Shown here one piece after another: positions 10,180-16,801 of a stretch of DNA of 64,000 bases (its first letter is position 1; every line of letters begins with the position of its first letter). Made by a program: the position numbers and the translations under genes. The stretch is from positions 62,001 through 126,000 of the forward strand of contig NZ_AFNU02000009.1 of NCBI RefSeq assembly GCF_000215935.2, given 5' to 3'. The notes beneath the pieces are model-generated. The model saw nothing but the letters and a program-made list of their open reading frames with translations, searched no databases and had not been told where the DNA came from. Origin of the DNA: Haloplasma contractile SSD-17B. GTDB taxonomy: Bacteria; Bacillota_I; Bacilli_A; Haloplasmatales; Haloplasmataceae.

Positions 10180-10752
10180 TCACTTCGAATGCGACTTAAC
10201 ACGTTCGGACTTTCTTCCTAAAATGAGTACGTAATATAATAATACCAGAAAGGTATGGCTAGCGACAAGGTATAGATACCCTGTTAAGAAAGAAGATGAA
10301 TAGTAGATAGTTCCTAATATAGATGCTTCTTTAATAAAAACACCGTATACATGATCCTCTGAAACCGTAGTAGATAATAGTCCATCATAAGTTGTCTCTA
10401 TTTGGTTTGAATCCATGTCCTTATCTACAACTCTCTCAACCCAGGGTATGTCAATTTGATAATCGCAACACATCACGACCTCAGTGCCAGGCTCAAGTTC
10501 TTTTAAATTATAGCGCTCAATTTGTACAATATCAGTTTTCATGACTTGATTAATATCTTGATCTGGTAAAACTGCTTCTGTGTATGCATGGTTAAAAATC
10601 CGGTATTCATAGTTTGAGTTCATAAGATATAAAGTCATGATTATAACATTTATAAATAGAACAAGAACTAGCATGTAAAAACCAATCCAAGTAATGTTCT
10701 TTGATAAGTTTTTTTTATTCAAATGATTTTTCTCTGCTTCGCTACTATTCAT
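10180..10752 (-). CDS. Degenerate SipW-like paralogue, predicted inactive
   Basis: About 190 residues, with the same two-helix topology as its neighbours (N-terminal helix about 22-45, C-terminal helix about 158-183). Where the flanking peptidases have S-x-SMEP followed by DIN/VIDRND, this protein has AVLPDQDINQVMKTD, and where they have VVTHY it has WVERVV, so both catalytic Ser and His are absent. A shared segment (VYGVFIKEASILG versus EDILGEYM) supports homology. It might be a substrate-holding or regulatory pseudo-peptidase. The start at 10752 is chosen for GGAGG 8 bases upstream; the upstream ATG at 10791 has none. It ends in TGA, unlike nearly every other gene here. Confidence 0.7.
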   Translation of the reverse strand: MNSSEAEKNHLNKKNLSKNITWIGFYMLVLVLFINVIIMTLYLMNSNYEYRIFNHAYTEAVLPDQDINQVMKTDIVQIERYNLKELEPGTEVVMCCDYQIDIPWVERVVDKDMDSNQIETTYDGLLSTTVSEDHVYGVFIKEASILGTIYYSSSFLTGYLYLVASHTFLVLLYYVLILGRKSERVKSHSK

Positions 10753-10774
10753 GAATCTTTCCTCCACGTGCGGT

Positions 10775-11371
10775 TTATTCTTCTTGTTCATCTTGTAACT
10801 TTTTGAACTCTTCTCGTTCCTTTTTACCTTGCTTTAGTAAAATAACCACTGCTACTATAATGCCAATATTTACAAGCATGGCAACTATACCAAATGGGCT
10901 TTGCAAAAATAAAATTATAGATCCGATTGCAGGTAGTTGAAACATATATTCTCCAAGAATATCCTCTTCTAATAACAACCAAGTGTCTGGTACAATCTCA
11001 GTCTCACTCGAAAAATATCGATGTGTTTTAAAAGAGTAGTCATTATTATTGTTTTTATTGATTGAGTAAATATAGTGTGTGACAACTTCTTTTTCTCCAT
11101 CATAATTAATATCTGTTCTAAATGTAATAATATCTCCGACTTTAAGTTCTTCTACAGCAAAGTCGTTGACAACTACCACATCATTTCTATCAATGACAGG
11201 TTCCATACTTTGAGAAATGACGACATATGGTTTAAATCCAAAGATTTTTACTGTCTGATCTGGTAAAAAAACTGCAATCACGATATAGAGCGATAATACA
11301 CCTGTAACTAGTAAAAATAATCCGTATTTAATATATTCCCAAACCGTAGTTTTAGACGTTGTCTTTTCCAT
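10775..11371 (-). CDS. SipW-like (ER/archaeal-type) signal peptidase I
   Basis: A 198-residue paralogue of the enzyme at 9604, with an N-terminal helix (about 14-34), the catalytic Ser in VVISQSMEPVI, the base His in VVTHYI and a C-terminal helix (about 163-186) ending in a basic, charged tail. The SipW class processes a special signal-peptide type, of which four examples follow the AYW pattern immediately upstream. AGGAG lies 7 bases before the ATG. It is the first gene of a three-gene run after the terminator at 11430. Confidence 0.88.
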   Translation of the reverse strand: MEKTTSKTTVWEYIKYGLFLLVTGVLSLYIVIAVFLPDQTVKIFGFKPYVVISQSMEPVIDRNDVVVVNDFAVEELKVGDIITFRTDINYDGEKEVVTHYIYSINKNNNNDYSFKTHRYFSSETEIVPDTWLLLEEDILGEYMFQLPAIGSIILFLQSPFGIVAMLVNIGIIVAVVILLKQGKKEREEFKKLQDEQEE

Positions 11372-11409
11372 ATATAAGCTCCTAATCCATTTGTTTTATC
11401 TGTTTATCT

Positions 11410-11415
11410 ATTATA
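11410..11415 (-). promoter_or_regulatory. -10 box for the signal-peptidase genes
   Basis: TATAAT on the minus strand, between the terminator at 11430-11458 and the ATG at 11371. The matching -35 region would fall inside the terminator hairpin and is a poor match, so this promoter is tentative. Confidence 0.4.
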
Positions 11416-11429
11416 TCCTTGATAATAAA

Positions 11430-11458
11430 AATAACACGAATTTAGTTTCGTGTTATTT
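11430..11458 (-). terminator. Terminator after the secreted-protein genes
   Basis: AATAACACGAA (11430-11440) pairs perfectly with TTCGTGTTATT (11448-11458) around a 7-base loop, with TTTTTATTAT next on the minus strand. It separates the riboswitch-controlled cargo genes from the peptidase genes. Confidence 0.8.
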
Positions 11459-11467
11459 ATTATATAC

Positions 11468-11779
11468 TTACACTTGTTTCCAGTATTTCCGCCAATTATT
11501 TATTTCATTACTTTCAGGTCTTATATTTTTATGTTGTCTCTTTGCTTCATATATATTCCCATTATAGGTTACAAGGTCGCCTGAATAATAGGTCGTATTG
11601 GCATCCCATTCAAAGATTTGATTCCATTCTCCAATCCTTACAGTTGCAGTGACTTGGTTAGTCCCACTTACAGTCATCCCATTAGACCAATATGCAAAAG
11701 TTTTTGAAGTTGATAAAATCATGGCGAAAACCATGAACAGGAGTACAACTGATTTGATGATTCGTTTTTTTCTATCCAT
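11468..11779 (-). CDS. Small AYW-signal secreted protein with CBM5/12-like chitin-binding module
   Basis: 103 residues. The N-terminus is basic, followed by a hydrophobic stretch ending SKTFAYWSNG, the SipW-type signal seen in all four cargo proteins of this cluster. The C-terminal half carries W(D)ANTTYYSGDLVTYNG, then YEAK and NNWRKY, the aromatic pattern of carbohydrate-binding module family 5/12 found in chitinases. Thus a tiny exported carbohydrate-binding protein rather than a plain fibre subunit. Start ATG at 11779 has GAGG 8 bases upstream; the ATG at 11788 is too close. Third gene of the c-di-GMP riboswitch transcript that begins at 13054. The binding target is unknown. Confidence 0.75.
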   Translation of the reverse strand: MDRKKRIIKSVVLLFMVFAMILSTSKTFAYWSNGMTVSGTNQVTATVRIGEWNQIFEWDANTTYYSGDLVTYNGNIYEAKRQHKNIRPESNEINNWRKYWKQV

Positions 11780-11825
11780 GGCATTCACCTCTTTCTAGTA
11801 TTCTGTTTTCATTAATTGATTTAAA

Positions 11826-12410
11826 TTACTGGTTATCAGTTGTAGTAATTGTTCCTAATGAGTATGTAATTGTTACTGTTATTGTACCGTTAACAACTGC
11901 ATTGTACTCTTCTTGATCTGCTGGTTCTGCCATTGTTACATCGAATGTATAGGTTTGAACTGCCCCATCTAATGTTAACTCAGTTGCATTTGATGAGTTT
12001 GGTGTAACCGTAATTAAGTATCCTACTAACGAAGTTACATCATTTCCATTAGCATCAGTAATTGTAATGGCACTATTAACTGTAATAGGAGCCGTACTTG
12101 TTGTACCGTCTAACTGAGAGGTTGTATTATCTTCTGTCCACTGTACATCGTAACTTAATGTTACATTATCTACTGCTCCTGCTTTACTATTATTTAATTG
12201 ATTTGCAGGCACTAAATCTCCACCAGTTGTTGTATTCCCTGTTAACACAAATGATGTGGTAGCGTCTTTCGCTTCACCAATTGTTACAGATCCTGTAGTT
12301 GTTTCGTCTGCTGGACCGTTAACATTACTTGCCCAATATGCAAATGTACCAGATGATACAATAAATGCTGCCATTATTAATAATCCAATCACTAATCTTC
12401 TCTTTTTCAT
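11826..12410 (-). CDS. AYW-signal secreted protein, TasA/CalY-like
   Basis: 194 residues: a basic N-terminus, hydrophobic segment at about 5-20, then SGTFAYWASN, followed by an acidic, Thr/Asn/Val-rich region with beta-strand character and few charged clusters, ending TITTTDNQ. The signal and composition resemble the SipW-cognate TasA/camelysin group, whose members form extracellular fibres in Bacillus; fibre formation here is inferred. The start is ATG at 12410, with GGAG 9 bases upstream; an ATG at 12419 abuts the same site. Middle cargo gene, no terminator on either side. Confidence 0.75.
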   Translation of the reverse strand: MKKRRLVIGLLIMAAFIVSSGTFAYWASNVNGPADETTTGSVTIGEAKDATTSFVLTGNTTTGGDLVPANQLNNSKAGAVDNVTLSYDVQWTEDNTTSQLDGTTSTAPITVNSAITITDANGNDVTSLVGYLITVTPNSSNATELTLDGAVQTYTFDVTMAEPADQEEYNAVVNGTITVTITYSLGTITTTDNQ

Positions 12411-12457
12411 TGCTAACATCTCCTTATTTAAGATTTAATTTATGTAGTTAAATCAAT

Positions 12458-13054
12458 TTATATGTCACTACTTATGGTATCTTTTTTTTGCAATTCAAAT
12501 TCTAGTCTAAAACTAATTTTTTGACCCTTGATTGAGTCATAGGCAAGTTTAGAATCATCTACATTGACCAAGCTTAAATCTAGACCTTTTTGATTTGCTT
12601 CTTCTTTATCTATGGGTTCTAACAATTGAACCGATACTGAGACTACCAAATCATCATTGTGCATATCTAAAATTACTTGTTCTTGGCTACCCATTATGTC
12701 AATATCAATCAAGTGACTATAAGTAGCATCTCCGCCTATTAATACATCAGTAACTGTTACTATAAGATTGACGTTATTCAAAAGTTCTCTAGTAACACCG
12801 ACGCGATAGGTCAGCATCACTTCTTCGATATCACCGACAAACATGGCATGTCCACTTGGAACTAACTGAGTAGATTGTGAACCTGAATTTAAGTCTGTCA
12901 CAATTAGTTCTACAGGTTCCCCTATGGTTACAATTTCAACATCATTTGAAATTGTAACTTGCTTCCAATAGGCAAATGCAGACGATGACGTAACGATTAA
13001 ACCAACGAGTAAAAATGCTAAACTACCAATTCGTATCACTTTATGGTTAAGCAC
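12458..13054 (-). CDS. AYW-signal secreted protein, TasA/CalY-like
   Basis: About 198 residues with a hydrophobic signal segment ending SSAFAYWKQV, then a beta-rich exported domain containing LVPSGHAMFVGDIEEVMLTY. A similar VPKG..LGVNDIEEIVFTYEV stretch occurs in the protein at 13360, showing that the two are paralogues. The start is a GTG at 13054 with GGGAG 8 bases upstream; another GTG at 13063 overlaps that site. It is the first gene after the c-di-GMP riboswitch at 13156-13232. The substrate or polymer role is not shown by the sequence. Confidence 0.78.
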   Translation of the reverse strand: MLNHKVIRIGSLAFLLVGLIVTSSSAFAYWKQVTISNDVEIVTIGEPVELIVTDLNSGSQSTQLVPSGHAMFVGDIEEVMLTYRVGVTRELLNNVNLIVTVTDVLIGGDATYSHLIDIDIMGSQEQVILDMHNDDLVVSVSVQLLEPIDKEEANQKGLDLSLVNVDDSKLAYDSIKGQKISFRLEFELQKKDTISSDI

Positions 13055-13122
13055 TTGTATCACTCCCTAAAACAGAAAAAGCCAACCTATAAGGTGCTGA
13101 CTTGGATTTTGTAAAAGCAAAC

Positions 13123-13168
13123 AAAAAAGCCATTGTCAACACATACTTTACGTATAATGACAACTGGC
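13123..13168 (-). terminator. Terminator hairpin forming the riboswitch expression platform
   Basis: On the minus strand GCCAGTTGTCA (13158-13168) can pair with TGACAATGGC (13129-13138, one bulged G), followed directly by TTTTTT; an inner ATAC/GTAT stem extends it. The 5' arm is part of the aptamer's 3' strand, so aptamer folding and termination exclude each other. Confidence 0.75.
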
Positions 13169-13232
13169 TACCATTTTACAGGCCCTATAGCTTTGCGTAC
13201 GCTTAGATTTCTCTAACGCTGCCTTTTACATT
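13156..13232 (-). ncRNA. c-di-GMP-I (GEMM-I) riboswitch
   Basis: The minus strand carries AAAAGGCAGCGTTAGA, a GAAA tetraloop, TCTAAGCG, then the hallmark ACGCAAAGCTATAGGGCC and ATGGTAGCCAGTTG. This matches the c-di-GMP-I consensus: GNRA-capped P1b, CGCAAAGC core and GGTAGCC near the 3' end. Outer P1 pairs AATG with CATT. Ligand-stabilised aptamer would sequester the terminator's 5' arm, giving an ON switch for genes at 13054 to 11468. Confidence 0.85.
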
Positions 13233-13257
13233 ATTTATTTAGAGCTTTTATATTATA

Positions 13258-13285
13258 ATTATATCATATTCCGTTTAGTATTCAA
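13258..13285 (-). promoter_or_regulatory. Promoter of the riboswitch-controlled cargo transcript
   Basis: TTGAAT (13280-13285) and TATAAT (13258-13263) on the minus strand with a 16-base spacer, about 25 bases before the aptamer. Confidence 0.6.
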
Positions 13286-13359
13286 TTAATATGTTTATGT
13301 ATAATTTTACAGTTTTTAATCTAACAGTAGAATGAGTATAATCGACACATCATTTAATT

Positions 13360-13860
13360 TTACTCTGCCTCTAATGCTACATCAAACCGCATAATCCCAC
13401 CAGCAATCGTTTGATACTGTTCGTACGATGGCATTTGCATGGATAAGTACAGAGTCACTTCAACAAAGTAACCATTTTGACTTCTTTCAAAAAAATTAGT
13501 AGTGAGCGTATCTTCTTCAATAACTTGTTGTTTGAAAGTGAAAGTGAACAAATCTGATAACTCAGAAGATAATTCTATACCATTAATCGTAAGGTTCTCT
13601 GTTTTTATATCTAATGTTTTACCTTCTTCTACGAACACCTCATACGTGAACACGATTTCTTCGATGTCATTCACACCCAATATTGAGCCTTTCGGTACAA
13701 GGTATTTTCCTGTATCTGACACCATTGACTCGGTAATAATTTCGACTGGTTTTTCCTCTGTTACATATGTGTGACTGGTATCTTTCCAGTACGCATAGAT
13801 ACGAGTCGTATTAAACATTAGAAAGAAAATTAAACCCGAAACTATAATTAGTTTCTTCAT
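13360..13860 (-). CDS. AYW-signal secreted protein, TasA/CalY-like
   Basis: 166 residues: a hydrophobic signal segment ending TRIYAYWKDT, then an exported beta-rich domain with VPKGSILGVNDIEEIVFTY, paralogous to the product at 12458. It lacks a transmembrane anchor, lipobox and sortase motif. It has its own promoter and its own c-di-GMP-type riboswitch upstream, so it can be regulated apart from the other three cargo genes. The start ATG at 13860 follows AGGAGTGATCTATT; that ribosome-binding site lies in a hairpin (13866-13885). Confidence 0.77.
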   Translation of the reverse strand: MKKLIIVSGLIFFLMFNTTRIYAYWKDTSHTYVTEEKPVEIITESMVSDTGKYLVPKGSILGVNDIEEIVFTYEVFVEEGKTLDIKTENLTINGIELSSELSDLFTFTFKQQVIEEDTLTTNFFERSQNGYFVEVTLYLSMQMPSYEQYQTIAGGIMRFDVALEAE

Positions 13861-13865
13861 AATAG

Positions 13866-13885
13866 ATCACTCCTATAAATGTGAT
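13866..13885 (-). promoter_or_regulatory. Hairpin that sequesters the ribosome-binding site
   Basis: On the minus strand ATCAC and GTGAT enclose a 10-base loop that contains AGGA of the Shine-Dalgarno sequence. The 5' arm overlaps the CATC that would close P1 of the adjoining riboswitch, so the two folds are alternatives. Confidence 0.55.
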
Positions 13886-13965
13886 GGTAAGGTAACTGGC
13901 TATCTACGTGAGACCCTATAGTTTTCTGCCGCCGGATCGCTCCGGGTTTAGCTTTGTCATACATC
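13883..13965 (-). ncRNA. Probable c-di-GMP-I riboswitch, second copy
   Basis: The minus strand reads GATGTATGACAAAGC, then a CCGGA-GCGA-TCCGG hairpin with a GNRA loop, CGGCAGAAAACTATAGGGTCT and GTAGATAGCCAGTTACC. The order, the GNRA-capped P1b and the CTATAGGG(C/T)CT and TAGCCAGTT segments parallel the clearer copy at 13156, but the core deviates (GCAGAAAAC instead of GCAAAGC). Placement before an AYW gene supports the call. A translational ON mechanism is inferred from the overlapping hairpin at 13866. Confidence 0.65.
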
Positions 13966-14005
13966 TCATCCATAAGTGTGTCTATGGTTTTGATTTGACA
14001 CTTTC

Positions 14006-14033
14006 ATTATATCATATTGAGCAAATAATACAA
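14006..14033 (-). promoter_or_regulatory. Promoter of the 13360 gene
   Basis: TTGTAT (14028-14033) and TATAAT (14006-14011) on the minus strand with a 16-base spacer, the same architecture as the promoter at 13258. Confidence 0.6.
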
Positions 14034-14395
14034 GAAAATGACATTTATGATTCCATAAATTACCTTAATGCTAATATATTAAACGATTAGATAAAATTGC
14101 AGATACGCTCTTTACAAAGTTAAACGACTATATAATACTATTTTACACCTTTTTAACTACAACACATACTTTAATTTTCTAAAAATTAACCAAACTTAAT
14201 AGAAAGTGTAAATTATTTTACATTAACAATAAATCTGTTGACATAAACTACGGAAAATGACATACTATATATGTAAGGTAGTTTACATTATTGGTAAATA
14301 TTTATTTAAAATTAACATTATAAATAGATATTACGTATAATAAATAATGATCTTAATCAATAATAAATACAATATATATAATACGGAGGTACTAC
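14034..14395. other. Divergent intergenic region
   Basis: AT-rich spacer between the secretion cassette and the hemolysin-III-like gene. It holds a possible plus-strand promoter (TTGACA at 14238-14243 with TACTAT at 14263-14268, spacing 19, or CATACT at 17). I see no gene or structured RNA in the rest. Confidence 0.5.
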
Positions 14396-15052
14396 ATGAA
14401 TAAATACTTTAGAGAACCGATTAGTTCGCTTACTCATTTAATAGGTGCTTTACTATCTCTGATTGGTTTAATCATGATGTTAATGATAAACATTAGGTAC
14501 GAAACAACTGACTTTACTAGATTGTTTTCCATTATAGTATTTGGTATGAGTTTAATTTTACTATACCTGACAAGTGGAATTTATCATATGAAACAAAGTG
14601 AATCTCCTAGAGTGATTGAACGCTTAAGGAAGTTAGATCATTCTATGATTTTTGTTTTAATTGCAGGTACTTACACACCCTTTTGTTTATTGGGTTTAGA
14701 TGGAGGATGGCGAGTATCGTTTATATCTATTATATGGGCGTTAGCAATTGTTGGAATATTTCTTAAACTATTCTATTTAAATATGCCGAGATTTTTATCA
14801 GCTGGTATGTATGTTGTAATGGGATGGTTAGCAATAATAGCAATATTTCCACTCTCGAAATCTCTTTCAGAGCAAGGTGTTAGATGGCTGATTTACGGAG
14901 GAATGGCCTATACAATTGGAGGCGTTATATATGCAATAAAAAAACCAAATATTAGTAAACTATTTGGTTTTCATGAACTATTTCATATATTTGTTATGAT
15001 TGGTAGTCTAATACACTATTTGACAATCCTAAATTATATAATCCGTACTTAA
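14396..15052 (+). CDS. Hemolysin III (Hly-III/PAQR-like) membrane protein
   Basis: 218 residues with seven predicted membrane helices. Family motifs are present in order: REPISSLTHLIGAL at the N-terminus, SGIYHM, LDHSMIFVLIAGTYTPF and FHELFHIFVMIGSLIHY, whose Ser/His/Asp residues form the putative metal site of PAQR-type proteins. Bacterial members are annotated as hemolysin III, but a lytic activity is seldom established; membrane homeostasis or hydrolase roles are possible. CGGAGG lies 7 bases before the ATG. It is a single plus-strand gene with its own terminator. Confidence 0.9.
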   Translation: MNKYFREPISSLTHLIGALLSLIGLIMMLMINIRYETTDFTRLFSIIVFGMSLILLYLTSGIYHMKQSESPRVIERLRKLDHSMIFVLIAGTYTPFCLLGLDGGWRVSFISIIWALAIVGIFLKLFYLNMPRFLSAGMYVVMGWLAIIAIFPLSKSLSEQGVRWLIYGGMAYTIGGVIYAIKKPNISKLFGFHELFHIFVMIGSLIHYLTILNYIIRT

Positions 15053-15130
15053 TCAGTTGTTCAAACTTAATTAGTTATAAATCCATATGAAAGTTCAACT
15101 AATTCATATCCGTAAACTATAAGAAATCAA

Positions 15131-15167
15131 AGGGCTAAGATTATAAGTTTAATCTTAAGCCTTTTTT
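15131..15167 (+). terminator. Terminator of the hemolysin-III-like gene
   Basis: GGGCTAAGATTA and TAATCTTAAGCC form the stem, followed by TTTTTT on the plus strand. Confidence 0.85.
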
Positions 15168-15312
15168 CATTACATTCTATACATTGCACTCTGAAGTTAC
15201 AGAATAGCAACTAACCCTTCCTTTCTTAAATAGTTATACATTATCTTTTGAAAAAATAATTAATAGATATCGTTTTTATAGTAATGGTTACTGAAAAAAA
15301 ATCACTATAATT

Positions 15313-15663
15313 TTAATCTATAGCCACCTCAAATACAAGAATTCTCATTTCAGTTCTACTTGTATTCGTTAGACTGTGGATTCCATATGGTTTATTTAAA
15401 ACGACATCACCCGATTTAACTTTATGTATCTTACTTGATAAAGTCATCTCACCATTTCCTTCTAAAATGACGTAGACTTCCTCGTCATTTCCATGTTGAT
15501 GTGTTCCTATAGAAGTTCCCGGTGGCAAAATAGTATAGTTTATAAATCGAAGATTAGATTTAAGCTCATCATCTTCAAATACCGTGATATGTTTAAGAGT
15601 CCCTTCTCCATCATGACAATTTTTTATTTCCTCTTTTTTACTATTCAAAAAGTTCTTAATCAT
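15313..15663 (-). CDS. Small cupin protein
   Basis: 116 residues forming one cupin domain. Motif 1 is PGTSIGTHQHGNDEEVYVILEG (Gly, two His and Glu as metal ligands) and motif 2 is KPYGIHSLTN (the fourth His). Single-domain cupins bind a metal and act as isomerases, dioxygenases or sugar-binding proteins; the reaction cannot be told. It starts 14 bases after the stop of the Gfo/Idh/MocA gene, so the two probably share a transcript and perhaps a sugar-related pathway. GAGG precedes the ATG by 8 bases. Confidence 0.8.
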   Translation of the reverse strand: MIKNFLNSKKEEIKNCHDGEGTLKHITVFEDDELKSNLRFINYTILPPGTSIGTHQHGNDEEVYVILEGNGEMTLSSKIHKVKSGDVVLNKPYGIHSLTNTSRTEMRILVFEVAID

Positions 15664-15677
15664 AATTATTGCCTCAC

Positions 15678-16637
15678 TTAATGTTTATTTATATTTTGTT
15701 CGATTGCTTTTTGTACGATATCAAATGTTTTAATATTATCATGAATATCCGTTTCTCCATTTCTCTTTTCCCTAAGCGATTGTATAAATTCGTTTAATAC
15801 ACTTATACGCCCATCTTCATTAGTATTAATTTTATATGTTAATTCTCCCTCATCATTAATTACTGTAATCATGCTGTCTTTCATATAAAGCACACCACGT
15901 TCACCTTCTATTCGCCACGAACCATCCCAATCTGTATCATTTTTATGAGAAACCAGACTTCCACGGTAATTGACCACAATATCATTGTTAAATAATAAAT
16001 CAAGATGGACACTTGCATTCCCTTTATACCAACTCCATGATGGGTTAAACAATCTAGAATATACAGTCTTAATTTCTTGTTCAACAAGATAGCGTGCAAC
16101 ATCTAAATGATGAATAGCGACATCAAGTAATAACGGTTCTTGTAAGTCTTTATGGTAATTTTCCATATGGTGATTACGGTAAAAATCAATGTTAACAGAA
16201 GAAATTTTTCCAATAACGCCGTTAGTTAGAAGTTTCTTTACTTTTCGTGCTTTCTTTTGATAGCGGTAATTCTCGGCAATCATAACTGGAATGTTTTTAT
16301 CTTCAGAACGTTTAAGTATGGCTATAGCATCTTTATAACAAGTCGAAATCGGCTTCTCTAATAAAATTGGAATGTTATGTTCTAATATTTTATCTACAGT
16401 ATCCTTGTGTTCATGTGGTGGTGTTACATTTAGTACTAAATCAACCTGTTCTTTTAACGCATGATCTAAACTTTGATAATAATTACACATTTGTTTATGA
16501 TCGTATTGCTTTGCTTCTTCAAGTTTCTTTTTATTATGATCTACCACAATTATTTCTGTTATTACCTGATGATGCAATAGAATATCTTTAAACCAGCTCA
16601 TTCCAAATTCACCTAATCCAATTTGTAAAATTTTCAT
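15678..16637 (-). CDS. Gfo/Idh/MocA family oxidoreductase
   Basis: 319 residues. The N-terminal Rossmann domain begins MKILQIGLGEFGMSW with an acidic VVDHN at the end of strand 2, indicating NAD(H) preference, and LLEKPIST carries the EKP motif (Lys is catalytic in this family). The C-terminal half is the alpha/beta substrate domain, with the AIHHLDVARYL pattern. Members oxidise or reduce sugars, inositols or related compounds; the substrate is not evident. AAGGA is 10 bases before the ATG. Likely bicistronic with the cupin. Confidence 0.87.
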   Translation of the reverse strand: MKILQIGLGEFGMSWFKDILLHHQVITEIIVVDHNKKKLEEAKQYDHKQMCNYYQSLDHALKEQVDLVLNVTPPHEHKDTVDKILEHNIPILLEKPISTCYKDAIAILKRSEDKNIPVMIAENYRYQKKARKVKKLLTNGVIGKISSVNIDFYRNHHMENYHKDLQEPLLLDVAIHHLDVARYLVEQEIKTVYSRLFNPSWSWYKGNASVHLDLLFNNDIVVNYRGSLVSHKNDTDWDGSWRIEGERGVLYMKDSMITVINDEGELTYKINTNEDGRISVLNEFIQSLREKRNGETDIHDNIKTFDIVQKAIEQNINKH

Positions 16638-16704
16638 TTTTGATCCATCCTTTAGATTTAATGTTTAATTTAATACTATCAATATTACATATAGTTTAGC
16701 ATAA

Positions 16705-16742
16705 ATAAAAAACCATTACTAATATTGATTTAATAGTAATGG
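16705..16742 (-). terminator. Terminator of the helicase-nuclease gene
   Basis: CCATTACTA (16713-16721) pairs with TAGTAATGG (16734-16742); on the minus strand TTTTTTATTT follows. Confidence 0.8.
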
Positions 16743-16801
16743 CTTCGATTATTTTTTAAATAAGATGTATTTCTTTATAGTTTAATACGGTATAGATGCC
16801 T

